From Pseudaquidulcibacter sp041917055 (GTDB taxonomy: Bacteria > Pseudomonadota > Alphaproteobacteria > Caulobacterales > Aquidulcibacteraceae): DNA of 64,000 nt. This document shows positions 7,973 to 18,002 of the stretch, piece after piece. Below the pieces are notes generated by a model. That model searched no databases. It saw only the letters and a program-made list of their open reading frames with translations, and was not told the origin of the DNA. The translations under genes were made by a program, and so were the position numbers. Where the stretch lies: contig JAYRYJ010000001.1 of the NCBI GenBank assembly GCA_041917055.1, positions 372,001-436,000 of the forward strand. Direction: 5' to 3'. Numbering within the stretch: the first letter of the stretch is position 1; each line of letters starts with the position of its first letter.

Positions 7973-9547
7973 CTAAATTCGCGTATCTATGAGTTTTAGC
8001 GTATCTTCTATGCCAAAAAGCGCAACAAAGTTTCCAAAACGCGGACCTGTCTCTTGACCCAATAAAACCTCATATAAAGCCTTGAACCAATCACGCAGGT
8101 TTTCAAAGCCATTATTCTTGCCAATTTCAAAAATCATTGATTGAATGGTCTCGCCGTCACGGCAATCGCCCAATTTTTCCAATTCGGTGCGCATTTCTTT
8201 TATGGCTTTCAATTCCTGCTCGTTAGGCGCGCGATATTTTTTGGTCGGAAGCACGAAATCTTCATAATATGCCAAAGCATAATCCATTAATTTATCGAGT
8301 AAGGCCGATTTTGTTCCGGGCGCATAGGAATTAATAAAGCCCGCCAAAACTTCGCGATTATGTGCATTTGCAGCGGCAACCAGATTAAGCATCAAACTAA
8401 AAGAAATCGGGCAATCGGCTTTTGGTGGCGCGCCATTATGAATGTGCCAAACCGGATTTTCGATTTTTTTGTCTAGGCTTTCATTTTCATATGCCGACAA
8501 GAATTGCAAATATTCATCAACAGCTTTGGGAATGACATCAAAGAAAAGTCTTTTTGCGGTTTTCGGTTTTTGGAATTGATAAAGCGCCAAAGATTCTTCC
8601 GGCGCATATTTAAGCCATTCTTCAACCGCTATACCATTTCCTTTGGATTTGGAAATTTTTTCGCCTTTATCGTCAAGGAATAATTCATAAACAAATTGGG
8701 TCGGTGGTTCGGCACCCAGGACTTTGCAAATGCGTGAATAGACCACGGCATTGGTTTGGTGATCCTTGCCAAACATTTCAAAATCAACGCTAAGTGCGGC
8801 CCAACGCATGCCAAAATCGGGCTTCCATTGTAATTTGCAATTTCCGCCTGTCACTTTGATTGTGGTTTCTTGGCCGTCTTCGTCATCAAAAGTAATTGTC
8901 CCGGCCTTTGCATCGATTGCTTTCATAGGCACATATAAAACCCGACCGGTTTTCGGCGAAATTGGCAAAAATGGCGAATAAGTAGCGCGTCGCTCTTCAC
9001 CCAGTGTTGGCAACATAATTTTCATTATATCATCAAATTTTTCCAACGCCTTCAAAAGTGTCGCGTCAAATACGCCGGATTTATAAAGCTCGGTCGCGGA
9101 TTTAAATTCATATTCAAAACCGAAACTGTCCAAAAACCCGCGCAACATCGCATTATTATGGTGTGCGAAACTCTCAAACTTCTCAAAAGGGTCGGGAACA
9201 ACGGTTAAAGGCTTTTGTAAATGTCCCTCGAGCATGGCGGCATTTGGAATATTATCGGGAATTTTGCGCATTCCGTCCATATCATCAGAAACGCAAATCA
9301 TTCGGGTCTTTATTTTACCTTCAGTCAAAACTTCAAAAGCATGGCGCACCATAGTTGTGCGGCAAACCTCACCAAAAGTGCCAATATGCGGCAGTCCGGA
9401 TGGCCCATATCCGGTTTCAAAAATGACTTCATTTTCATTCGGATGGCGTTTTAAGCGCTCAAGCAAAAGACGCGCCTGTTCAAAGGGCCAGGCTTTGGCG
9501 ACATTTGCCAAAGCCGCAAGTTCGGGGGAAAATTGTTTGTCTAACAT
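7973..9547 (-). CDS. lysK: Lysine--tRNA ligase, class I
   Basis: A 524-residue class I lysyl-tRNA synthetase, the archaeal-type enzyme that alphaproteobacteria use instead of class II LysS. The Rossmann-fold signatures are present: a HIGH-like motif in GPSGLPHIGTFGEV (residues about 49-62) and the KMSKS motif as KISKSKGNG (about residue 298). C-terminal helical anticodon-binding region follows, ending LFGIEDTLKLIDTRI. It charges tRNA-Lys in the cytoplasm. Transcribed alone, divergently from the SixA-type gene with 114 bases between the starts. Confidence 0.95.
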   Translation of the reverse strand: MLDKQFSPELAALANVAKAWPFEQARLLLERLKRHPNENEVIFETGYGPSGLPHIGTFGEVCRTTMVRHAFEVLTEGKIKTRMICVSDDMDGMRKIPDNIPNAAMLEGHLQKPLTVVPDPFEKFESFAHHNNAMLRGFLDSFGFEYEFKSATELYKSGVFDATLLKALEKFDDIMKIMLPTLGEERRATYSPFLPISPKTGRVLYVPMKAIDAKAGTITFDDEDGQETTIKVTGGNCKLQWKPDFGMRWAALSVDFEMFGKDHQTNAVVYSRICKVLGAEPPTQFVYELFLDDKGEKISKSKGNGIAVEEWLKYAPEESLALYQFQKPKTAKRLFFDVIPKAVDEYLQFLSAYENESLDKKIENPVWHIHNGAPPKADCPISFSLMLNLVAAANAHNREVLAGFINSYAPGTKSALLDKLMDYALAYYEDFVLPTKKYRAPNEQELKAIKEMRTELEKLGDCRDGETIQSMIFEIGKNNGFENLRDWFKALYEVLLGQETGPRFGNFVALFGIEDTLKLIDTRI

Positions 9548-9661
9548 ATTCTTAACCTATCCCCGCGCAATTACACAAACCTGAGAGACTTTGCCATTAT
9601 AAAATCAGCAAAAACTACGCGGCAATATTCAAATTTTAGGCGATTGGCTTTAAAAGGGCTT

Positions 9662-10189
9662 ATGTTCAAGAAAGACTTACAAAAATCCGGCCTAGAAAAT
9701 CTAGTGCTATTTCGTCACGGAAAGGCACAAAGACCCTATGACGCGCCTGATGACTTCTCCCGCGAATTAATAGAGCGCGGGAAAAAAGACGCATTCTCGC
9801 AGGCACAAAGGCTCGCAAATCTCGATTTTTGGCCAGATTTGGTATTGGTTTCCTCGGCTTTGCGCGCTACTCAGACTTGGGATGAAGCGGCAAAAGTCTT
9901 TGAAGGTGCAAAATCAAAAATCACACGCGAATTATACCTTGCAAGCCCCGAACAATACATGAAATTAATTCTCGAATGTGGCGAGAAAAATGTAATGCTT
10001 ATCGCCCACGACCCCGGCCTTCACGACCTTTCGCGACATTTTTTAAAGGGCAATGAATTAACCCCTGACGCACAATTCTTACGTGTCGATATGCCAACCG
10101 CCGGCATTGCATGGTTCAAAAATGACGATACAATAAAATCCCATATGCGGTTCATTACCCATCTACGCCCAATTAAGACTGCCGAATAG
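9662..10189 (+). CDS. Histidine phosphatase, SixA family
   Basis: A 175-residue phosphoglycerate-mutase-fold phosphatase. The catalytic RHG motif is in LVLFRHGKAQRP; PDLVLVSSALRATQTW supplies the second arginine and LIAHDPGLHDL the second catalytic His. SixA-type proteins dephosphorylate phosphohistidine on HPt or nitrogen-PTS proteins; whether this one does is inference. ATG 9662 (preceded by AAAGGG) is preferred to the TTG at 9644. Monocistronic, convergent with the giant YdbH-like gene. The 140-base gap between them holds a small ATTAGA/TCTAAT hairpin near 10299-10315 that shares AATTAGAAACGCT with the gap at 3835-3847. Confidence 0.85.
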   Translation: MFKKDLQKSGLENLVLFRHGKAQRPYDAPDDFSRELIERGKKDAFSQAQRLANLDFWPDLVLVSSALRATQTWDEAAKVFEGAKSKITRELYLASPEQYMKLILECGEKNVMLIAHDPGLHDLSRHFLKGNELTPDAQFLRVDMPTAGIAWFKNDDTIKSHMRFITHLRPIKTAE

Positions 10190-10330
10190 CTGGAGCGGAA
10201 ATTTAATGGCTTGAGAAGGTCATTGTCGCCAACGGCGTTTATCAATTTCGGATTCAAGAATGACGTTCAAGTGTCGCCAAAAAGAAAGCAAGAAAATTAG
10301 AAACGCTCTAATGTCCCAATATTTCAAAGC

Positions 10331-13300
10331 CTAATTCTGCGGCTCATTATAATCTAAGAATTGGGACGGCGATTTCTTTAAAGTGTCATAGAATTTCACG
10401 ACGCTATTCAATGGTAATTTGATTGAAATATTAAACCTAAAGCCATGTCCACCGATTAAGTCCGGATTGCTTCCTTCTAATAGAATTGAGAGTGTCGCAT
10501 CGCCGGTTGTTCGACCGTCAATATGCATTTCAAGGATTTTATAGCGTAAATCGCGCAGTGCTTTAAAAGCCATTTCAGCAGGCGGTGGCGGCGGTTCGCC
10601 GAATAATTTGTTTTTTAATTTCGCTATGCCTTGCGCCTTTGGCTTTTCGGCTACTGGGGACGGGCCGGTATAGCGCAATACCCCACCGGCATCAGCCTTT
10701 AAAACCCCGCCGCGAATCTCAAAACCATTATCAACCAAATAGACAGGAAGCGTGCCCGACATTTTCCCTTCGATTTCCAAATTCGGCACTTTAGTTAGGC
10801 GCAATAATTTAGCCATATCGATACTTTGCACTTTAAGTGCAAATTTCAAATCGGGGTTGCCATATTCAATATCAGTCGGAACCAAAGATAAAACGCCATC
10901 GGCAAATGGCCATTCGGCCTTATCGATCGTAACTTTGTTTATTCCATTTAAGGTGAAACCAATTTCGCCATTTTCAATCGGAACACCAACTTCAAAAGTG
11001 CCAATTTTAAGGTTTTGGGAGGTGGCAGTTTTAAGATTGAGCAAATCATCAATTACAATTTCACCATTAATTCCAAATATGCCACCCCATGTTGATTCAA
11101 AATCTAAATCGGCGGCGGAAATATTGGCGTTCGATATTAATTTTTGATTGGGTGCCCATTCAAATTTTGCCGATGCGCCGATTTCGCCGTATGACCGACC
11201 GAATAATGAACTAATTGCGGGAACGATGTCCTTGGCCTGTAAAACTTGATTATTATAACCGATTAATGGTTTGCCGAACTCAAGGGCAGGTGCATCAATT
11301 AATACCGCACCGCTTTGGGTATTAAGATCATGATTAAAGAAAATTTGCGCAAAATTGATGGATTTCTCTTTTAAAGCAGCATCGCCGAAAATCGTAACCT
11401 TATTATTGTTTAATTCACCTTGGCCGGTGACCAAAATATCCTCAAATCGCTTTATTTTTTCGCTGTCTGAAACCGAAAGGTTTTCAATATCAAAAGTCCC
11501 GGTCAGGCCGTTTTCTTTTGAATTCAATATTGCATTTGCCGAACCTTGTATTAATACCGGAAGCCCTTTTGAGCTAAGGCCATGCAATAAAGCATTTATT
11601 TTTGTGCCTTCACTAGTATTTATGAGGCTGAATTGTGCATCATTGGAAATAATTGATGCCAAATTCTGTGGTGCGGTTTTGAATTGCAATTCTAAGGAAT
11701 TGGATTTTCCGGCAAAACTAATATTATTTCCTGGCGATGGCACAAATTGGCCTTTAAAGTCATTTAAAATAACCCGCGTCGCGTCATCACCCTTGCCAAG
11801 CATAAGATTGGCACTGTCAAATTTAGTATTAGCATAAAGGTCAGTTTTCGAGCCCTTTATGGCAAAAATTCGATTCTGATTGTCGGGGCAAAGACTGGCT
11901 TTTGATGAAGTCAGTGCAAGGCCATTGGCAATATATTCGTCAAAATCCAAACTCAGGCAGGATGGCGAAACAATTGCAAAATAATCTTTATTTTGCACAA
12001 TACCCAAGGGACCATTTATTTGTGCGTTCAAAATCGAATTGTCTTCAATTCGCATCTTTGCGACATTTGCATTCATAATTCCGTTGAATTTTGTCGCGCC
12101 TTTTAGGTCTATTGTGCCATTGGCTTTGATTTTCCCGTTATTCAGGTCAATCACATCACTTGATAAATGCCCGATATTAATATCGGAATTCAAATTTCCA
12201 GATAGTTTGGATGGATTAAAGCTAATCCCAAAGTCGGTATGTGAATTATTGGCAACCAAACCATTGGTTGTAACTTCGCCAAGGTCGATATTACCATTTG
12301 CGTCTATGCGGGTATTAATATTGCCGCGGCCTTTTATGTTGAATTTTGAATTCTTGCCTTTGACATTCCCAATAGCGAAGTTTGAAGAATTTCCATTCAA
12401 TGCGAAATTCGCTACATTATTTGTAATTGATGCGTCAAATTTCGCGGCAAGTTTTAGATTTTTGTCATTTGAAGTCAAATTCCCGCGAAAAGTTGCTTTG
12501 GCTATATCATTGCCACTGGTTCTAATTTCGCCGATTGCGGAGCCTAGATTGAAATTATATCCAGCGAGGGAAAAATTGCGCGCCTCAATGCCGGTTAGTT
12601 TCGCCAAGAGTGAATTATTTTTAAACTCAATAGTATTTAGATTGGCATTCAGACCAATTGAATCATCACTTTTTACCGAAACATTCCCGTTTAAGAAAAA
12701 GCGCATTCGCCCGTCCTTTTCCAAAGGAATAAATGCGCCGCTGGCCTGACTAAGGTCAAGATTTAGATTTGAATTGACGTTAGAAATCGCAATTCGTTGC
12801 AATGGCTGAATTGATAGAAGTTTACCGTCAGACGAAATCGCGAATTTGCCTTTTAAATTCGGGCTTTCAAGTAATGTTTCAAAACCAGTTCCGCTAAGAG
12901 AGTTTTTTAGATTATCCAAACTCGAGCCATTCAAGTGTGAAATATCAATATTCAGATTGCCGTCAAAACTCGCATTGGCAATTTCACCAAGATTTGGGGC
13001 AATAACATCAATAAATCCGCCAATTGCGGCGCTTTTCGCCTGTATCGCTGATTTAAGATCGCTAAATTTGGAATTGATTTCAATTCGCAAATTTCCGGCT
13101 TTTGCGCGTGCCGTTAAGAAATCTAAATCAATATTGTTTGCAATATTGCCGAGAGCGGAAATGCTGCCAATTTTTGTGCTTCCCTTCAGATCAAAAACAA
13201 TATCGGTCTTAGGATTTTGCCCCAAATTAAGCCAACCGTTTTGCAAAAATATTTCGGATGCACGAAGCCTAAACGCTTTTTCTTCGATATTTTGGGCGCT

Positions 13301-14128
13301 AAGATTGGATTTTAGAAATTGGATTTTTGCGCTTTGGCTATTATTTTTTGGTGCAATGAAAGCGAATACCAAATTGCCGTCAATATTACGCAAATCAATA
13401 TTATTGCTAATTTCTTTGCGCGGATTTAGGTTTTTTATCAATAAATTATTGCCAATTATAAGGCTTCGACCCTCAATCATAGGCGCTATTGAGTAAAAAT
13501 AATCGATATTATGATTCTTATCGGCGATTTTTTCGGGCAAATTCAAGGACAAATGTCCCTTTATCCCCTTATCCATCGTGCCTTTTAGATTGCCATTGGC
13601 TTTAATTTCACCCAATTGGGTTTTCAAATTAAGCCTTAAATTATCGATATTTAGGTCACGGATTTTCAGATTTGATTTTTTATCACTGGGTTTCAAAAAT
13701 TCTGATAATGCACCAAAATCCATACCTTTTTCATTATATGCGAGATTTAGGTTCAAAGACTGTGCACTAAGGAAGTCCAAATGTGGCGCAAAACCATCGG
13801 CAATGTGCCATTTCAATACGGCATTTTCGGCGGCCAAAGTAGTTTCATTTTTTCTCTTTAGTGCCAAATGCCGAATTTTTGCACCATTAAAACCTAATTC
13901 GTCGAGCTTAATTTCATTTTCGATACCTTTGGTACTCAAAACCCCTTTGACCAATGATTCGCCGATTGGAATACGAAAAACCCAAAGCCCTCCCAGTAGT
14001 CCAAGACTTATTGGAAAGAGAATAGCAGCGCTTCTTGGAATCTTGCGCGATTTAGTCGCAGCTTCGCCGTTTGACGGCTTGTTTGCGTCAAATTCACTTA
14101 AATCCCTAGGCTCTTCGCTTGCATTCAT
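10331..14128 (-). CDS. YdbH/AsmA-like intermembrane transport protein
   Basis: A 1265-residue envelope protein: short acidic cytoplasmic N-terminus, basic KSRKIPR stop, one transmembrane anchor (about residues 33-52, AAILFPISLGLLGGLWVF), then over 1100 residues of low-complexity beta-strand sequence rich in Asn, Ile, Leu and Lys, and a C-terminal domain (residues about 980-1250) matching the YdbH ('dicarboxylate transport') family end. Relatives in E. coli (YdbH, TamB, YhdP) bridge inner and outer membrane and carry phospholipids along a hydrophobic groove; that role is inferred. Protein length and repetitive composition fit this superfamily. No YnbE lipoprotein partner gene is next to it. 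The long frames on the opposite strand are shadows. Confidence 0.8.
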   Translation of the reverse strand: MNASEEPRDLSEFDANKPSNGEAATKSRKIPRSAAILFPISLGLLGGLWVFRIPIGESLVKGVLSTKGIENEIKLDELGFNGAKIRHLALKRKNETTLAAENAVLKWHIADGFAPHLDFLSAQSLNLNLAYNEKGMDFGALSEFLKPSDKKSNLKIRDLNIDNLRLNLKTQLGEIKANGNLKGTMDKGIKGHLSLNLPEKIADKNHNIDYFYSIAPMIEGRSLIIGNNLLIKNLNPRKEISNNIDLRNIDGNLVFAFIAPKNNSQSAKIQFLKSNLSAQNIEEKAFRLRASEIFLQNGWLNLGQNPKTDIVFDLKGSTKIGSISALGNIANNIDLDFLTARAKAGNLRIEINSKFSDLKSAIQAKSAAIGGFIDVIAPNLGEIANASFDGNLNIDISHLNGSSLDNLKNSLSGTGFETLLESPNLKGKFAISSDGKLLSIQPLQRIAISNVNSNLNLDLSQASGAFIPLEKDGRMRFFLNGNVSVKSDDSIGLNANLNTIEFKNNSLLAKLTGIEARNFSLAGYNFNLGSAIGEIRTSGNDIAKATFRGNLTSNDKNLKLAAKFDASITNNVANFALNGNSSNFAIGNVKGKNSKFNIKGRGNINTRIDANGNIDLGEVTTNGLVANNSHTDFGISFNPSKLSGNLNSDINIGHLSSDVIDLNNGKIKANGTIDLKGATKFNGIMNANVAKMRIEDNSILNAQINGPLGIVQNKDYFAIVSPSCLSLDFDEYIANGLALTSSKASLCPDNQNRIFAIKGSKTDLYANTKFDSANLMLGKGDDATRVILNDFKGQFVPSPGNNISFAGKSNSLELQFKTAPQNLASIISNDAQFSLINTSEGTKINALLHGLSSKGLPVLIQGSANAILNSKENGLTGTFDIENLSVSDSEKIKRFEDILVTGQGELNNNKVTIFGDAALKEKSINFAQIFFNHDLNTQSGAVLIDAPALEFGKPLIGYNNQVLQAKDIVPAISSLFGRSYGEIGASAKFEWAPNQKLISNANISAADLDFESTWGGIFGINGEIVIDDLLNLKTATSQNLKIGTFEVGVPIENGEIGFTLNGINKVTIDKAEWPFADGVLSLVPTDIEYGNPDLKFALKVQSIDMAKLLRLTKVPNLEIEGKMSGTLPVYLVDNGFEIRGGVLKADAGGVLRYTGPSPVAEKPKAQGIAKLKNKLFGEPPPPPAEMAFKALRDLRYKILEMHIDGRTTGDATLSILLEGSNPDLIGGHGFRFNISIKLPLNSVVKFYDTLKKSPSQFLDYNEPQN

Positions 14129-14313
14129 TAATTATCTTTTGCCCTGATTTGCGCCAGAAAAAACTTAATATCACCCATAATTAGAGATTTCGATACATTG
14201 TAACTTGATAGCTTGCAAAAACTGTGCAATTTCTATTCGGCGAGCGGCGCAGAAACGTGCAATTGATAAATTAATAATGGCATGAAAAGAATTTTCATAG
14301 CCTGACCAAATTA

Positions 14314-15636
14314 ATGAGGCAGTTTTTGAAAATCAACTCAAAATATGCGGCGATTTCGAGCCAATCAGTTTCCAAGCGTCAATTCGCTTTTGGGCTTTCT
14401 GCATACGCACTGCTAATTCCTACAATCTCTTTTTCGCAGAGTTCAAAGGGAACAGACGCGCAAAATACCGGTGGCGACCAAGATGAGGTGGAGCGGCATG
14501 TAATTGCAGTCGGTTCAAAGGAAACTATTTCCCAAGCAATTATTCGTTCCGGTGCCAATTCCAAAGATGTTGCAGATGCAATTCGCGCCTTGGAACGCAT
14601 TATCGATATTGATGACATTAAAAAAGGCGATCAATTAACAATTTTTCTGCGCAAAGACGGTAATACCAAACGTCTTTTGGGTTTCAATCTTGCGAGTAGT
14701 GCGACTCAGTCAGTTACAGTCTCGCGCACCATTGATGGCACCTATAAAGCGCGCGAGTTACAAACCAAACTTAAATCTAAAACCCTGCGGGTTGCGGGCG
14801 TAATCGGACAAGATGGGCTTTTGGAAAGTGTGCGCAAACAAGGCGCACCCGACCGCGTTGCCGACAGCCTTGCTGAAGCCTTTGCATTTGACGTTGACTT
14901 TGAACGTGAAATTGGCCCTGGTTCTGGCTTTGAATTAGTTTTTGATCGCGTAACTGACGCTTCCGGCAATGTCGTTAGAGAGGGGGAACCATTATTCGCG
15001 CAATTATCGCTTTTGAGTGGCAAGGTCCTAAAACTGTATCGTTTTCTTGCGCCCGGTGCGAATAGTTCTGAATGGTTTGATGCCGCCGGCCGTTCGGCGA
15101 AAAAATTTCTTATGCGCACGCCGATAAATGGTGCGAAACTTACTTCGGGCTTTGGGAAAAGATTCCACCCGATTTTGGGCTATTCAAAAATGCACACCGG
15201 GGTTGATTTTGGTGCTCCTATCGGAACGCCGGTCTATACCGCAGGTGATGGTGTTGTAGCGCGCGCCAGTGTCATGGGTGGTTATGGCAATGTTGTCGAT
15301 ATTGAACACGGCGGTGGTTGGATGACGCGCTATGCGCATTTAAGCAAATTTAAGCAGGGTCTAAAAGTCGGTGACAAAGTAAAACAAGGACAAATTATTG
15401 CCTTAAGCGGCAATACCGGTCGTTCCACTGGCCCGCATTTGCATTTTGAAATAAGGCTAAACGGCGAAGCGATAAATCCATTATCCGCAAAAATCCCTTC
15501 GGGCCGCGCATTAACAGGCGACACTCTTTCAAAATTTAACGCCCAGGTCGCAAAAATAGAAACCGCCCGAAAACAAAGCATAACAGGCGATAATTCCAAA
15601 ATCCTTATGGCACTGGGAAATGCGGATTTTAATTAG
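14314..15636 (+). CDS. M23 family metallopeptidase (LytM/OapA-type)
   Basis: A 440-residue exported zinc endopeptidase. N-terminus: signal-like SKRQFAFGLSAYALLIPTISFSQ; then a Csd3/OapA-like region (VGSKETISQAIIRSG to DDIKKGDQLTIF, about residues 65-110) and a second domain; the M23 catalytic domain covers about residues 265-400. Zinc ligands: HxxxD in KMHTGVDFGAP (about 294) and HLHFE in STGPHLHFEIRLNG (about 375), with LTSGFGKRFHPILGY in front. It probably cleaves peptidoglycan cross-links or activates amidases at the cell envelope. Divergent from the YdbH-like gene; the gene end is followed by a MITE-like repeat. Confidence 0.9.
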   Translation: MRQFLKINSKYAAISSQSVSKRQFAFGLSAYALLIPTISFSQSSKGTDAQNTGGDQDEVERHVIAVGSKETISQAIIRSGANSKDVADAIRALERIIDIDDIKKGDQLTIFLRKDGNTKRLLGFNLASSATQSVTVSRTIDGTYKARELQTKLKSKTLRVAGVIGQDGLLESVRKQGAPDRVADSLAEAFAFDVDFEREIGPGSGFELVFDRVTDASGNVVREGEPLFAQLSLLSGKVLKLYRFLAPGANSSEWFDAAGRSAKKFLMRTPINGAKLTSGFGKRFHPILGYSKMHTGVDFGAPIGTPVYTAGDGVVARASVMGGYGNVVDIEHGGGWMTRYAHLSKFKQGLKVGDKVKQGQIIALSGNTGRSTGPHLHFEIRLNGEAINPLSAKIPSGRALTGDTLSKFNAQVAKIETARKQSITGDNSKILMALGNADFN

Positions 15637-15681
15637 GTAAATATTTCAACATTCACCAACAAACTATTGAGACTCCACATC

Positions 15682-15758
15682 TAGGCCAATCACTCATTAA
15701 TTAGTGATTCGACGCCAAAATGCCGCCTCAAACCACTAATTAATAAGTTTACGACTTA
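15682..15758. repeat. MITE-like repeat family B, short copy
   Basis: Left arm 15683-15706 ends in CACTCATTAATTAGTG; the opposing arm at about 15732-15746 reads CACTAATTAATAAG, an inverted copy. Between them TTCGACGCCAAAATGCCGCC is shared with the copy at 56061-56080. TA dinucleotides sit at both outer ends (15682-15683 and 15757-15758), the latter inside the stop codon of the S9 peptidase gene. The element is a shortened relative of those near 56.0 and 61.5 kb, lying between convergent genes. Confidence 0.75.
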
Positions 15759-17936
15759 GGGTCTTTCATTGCACCAAATTGCAAAGGCCTGTGCTTCTGC
15801 TACTTCCTTTAATCTGTCAAATCTGCCGGATGCGCCGCCGTGGCCCGCGTCCATGTTTACGCGTAATAGGAACGGGCCGGCGTTTGGTGATGTGTCACGA
15901 AGTTTGGCAATCCATTTTGTCGGCTCCCAATAGGTAACTTGGGAATCCGATAATGCGGTTTGTGCAAAAATCGGCGGATAATCGCGGGTTTTGACATTAT
16001 CATAAGGCGAATAGGCCGCCATAGTGTCATAATCTTTTTTGCTTTTTAAAGGATTGCCCCATTCGGTCCATTCGGGCGGTGTTAGGGGTAATTGATCGTC
16101 GGAAATCGTGTTCATCACATCGACAAAGGCGACGCCCGCAATGATGCCTGAAAATAATTGCGGCGCTTGATTGGCGACAACACCCATCAAAAGCCCACCG
16201 GCTGAACGGCCTTCGGCGACGATTTTGCCTTTTGATGTATATTTTTTGGCAATTAGTGCTTCCGCCGATTTTATGAAATCGGTGAAAGTGTTTTGTTTCT
16301 TGCGCATTTTACCGTCAAGATACCATTGATAACCCCGTTCCATACCGCCACGAATATGTGCAACAGCATAGACCCAACCACGATTGACCATATTTAAAAT
16401 ATTGCGATTAAAACTATCACTCATTGAAATGCCATAAGAACCATAGGCATAAAGATATAATGGCGCCGAACCGTCAATTTTTGTGGTTTTCTTATAAAGA
16501 ATTGTCACCGGAACTTTTGCGCCACCCGCTGATGGGGCGAAAATTCTTTTCACCATATAATCATCTTTATTATGCCCTGATGGAATTTCCTGACGTTTTA
16601 TCAAAACCCTTTCTTTGGTTTTCATATCGTAATCATAAGTCTCATAAGGCGAAGTTGGTGACGAATAGCCAAAGCGCATAATATCTGTGTCAAATTCAAA
16701 GCCGCCGATTAAATCAATGTCAAACGCTTCCTCGGCAAAACTAATGGCGTTCTCTTTCTTTTTAGCGAAATTATGAACCACAATTCGTGGTAAAGCGTCA
16801 TACATTTCTTGGCGCACTAAATAATCTTTATAAAGGCCGAAACCTTCTATTAAAACGCCGGCTTTGGCGGGGATAAAATCAGTCCAATTTTTAAGCGCAG
16901 GGCTTTGCACTTTGGTGCGCATGATTTTGAAATCTTTTGCACCGTCTTTATTGGTGCGAATATAGAAATAATCTGAATGATGATCGACGCTATATTCGTG
17001 ACCCTTTTTACGTTTTGCGAGCATTTTTGGCGCTGTTGTCGGGCTATTTAATGGCACGAATTGCGTTTCAGATTGGTCGGACGCACTTGAATAAATTAGT
17101 AAATATTCGCCCGATGAAGTTTCGCCAATGCCAAGATAATAGGTATGGTCTTTTTCTTCATAAATCTCTTTATCAGTCTTCGGATCCGTTCCCAAAATAT
17201 GGTGCATAACTTTATAAGCAAAGAGGTTTTCATCATTTTGCACATAAAAAACCGATTTATTGTCCGTAGCAAAAACAATTTCGCCGGTAGTATCCTTTAA
17301 GGTTTCGGCAAACTCTGAATTATCGGCGGTTTTACGAAAACGAATGTCACAATTTCGCGCGCCTTCAAAGTCAATTGAATAAGCGAAAATTGAATGATCA
17401 TTGCTTTGTTGCCAGTTTGATAATTTCCAGAATTTTTTGCCTTCGGCCTCTTTATCGCCATCAAGCAAAATGGTTTCTTCGCCGCTTTGTTTTTTGCTTT
17501 TATCGATTGGGAAGCGTGCAATTATTGGATATTGACCGCCTTTACGGAATTTCTGGAAATAGGCATATTCACCATCGGGCGCCGGCGGTGTTGAATCGTC
17601 TTCTTTAATACGCGCTTTCATTTCTTCAAACAAAGTATTGCGTAGGTTCGCCGTAGGTTCTATCAAAACCTCATTGGTATAGGCATTTTCCAATTCGATA
17701 TGCGCGCGAATTTCCTTGTTTAAGGCTTGGGGATTATTAAGCACGTCTTGCCATTTTTCGTCGCGCATCCATGCATAATCATCATAGCGCTTGCGCCCCA
17801 ATTGCGTGATTTCAGTTGGGATTTTCTTTGCTTTTGGTGGTTTAATCATTTTACTCTCTTGCGAGTTTGCCAATAATGGAAATGCGGTTGAAAATGCGCC
17901 AATTGATAATGCGCCCATAATTTCACGACGGTTCAT
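15756..17936 (-). CDS. S9A prolyl oligopeptidase / oligopeptidase B with Tat-type signal
   Basis: A 726-residue oligopeptidase. The N-terminus MNRREIMGALSIGAFSTAF, ending LLANS, has a twin-arginine-like NRREIM followed by a hydrophobic core, suggesting export. A beta-propeller (about residues 60-440) is followed by the alpha/beta-hydrolase domain: GSYGISMSDSFN, RGWVYAVAHIRGG, nucleophile in AEGRSAGGLLMG (about residue 580), and His in DAGHGGASGR (about 697). The family cleaves peptides after Pro or basic residues; PtrB-type residues dominate here (inference). Downstream is a family B repeat; upstream, two GT2 genes in the same direction but 66 bases away. Oligopeptidase B is usually cytosolic, so the signal is notable. 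Confidence 0.88.
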   Translation of the reverse strand: MNRREIMGALSIGAFSTAFPLLANSQESKMIKPPKAKKIPTEITQLGRKRYDDYAWMRDEKWQDVLNNPQALNKEIRAHIELENAYTNEVLIEPTANLRNTLFEEMKARIKEDDSTPPAPDGEYAYFQKFRKGGQYPIIARFPIDKSKKQSGEETILLDGDKEAEGKKFWKLSNWQQSNDHSIFAYSIDFEGARNCDIRFRKTADNSEFAETLKDTTGEIVFATDNKSVFYVQNDENLFAYKVMHHILGTDPKTDKEIYEEKDHTYYLGIGETSSGEYLLIYSSASDQSETQFVPLNSPTTAPKMLAKRKKGHEYSVDHHSDYFYIRTNKDGAKDFKIMRTKVQSPALKNWTDFIPAKAGVLIEGFGLYKDYLVRQEMYDALPRIVVHNFAKKKENAISFAEEAFDIDLIGGFEFDTDIMRFGYSSPTSPYETYDYDMKTKERVLIKRQEIPSGHNKDDYMVKRIFAPSAGGAKVPVTILYKKTTKIDGSAPLYLYAYGSYGISMSDSFNRNILNMVNRGWVYAVAHIRGGMERGYQWYLDGKMRKKQNTFTDFIKSAEALIAKKYTSKGKIVAEGRSAGGLLMGVVANQAPQLFSGIIAGVAFVDVMNTISDDQLPLTPPEWTEWGNPLKSKKDYDTMAAYSPYDNVKTRDYPPIFAQTALSDSQVTYWEPTKWIAKLRDTSPNAGPFLLRVNMDAGHGGASGRFDRLKEVAEAQAFAIWCNERP

Positions 17937-18002
17937 AATCTGCCCCTTTTTTGAAATCTTAGCATTGAAAGCAAAATGGGCAATATTAAGATTATTTCAT
18001 AT

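Noticed and set aside
12846..13496. Long open frames on the plus strand opposite the YdbH-like gene (also near 12039-12749 and 13578-14147)
   Set aside because: They mirror the biased codon use of the large minus-strand gene, lack ribosome-binding sites and give low-complexity translations.
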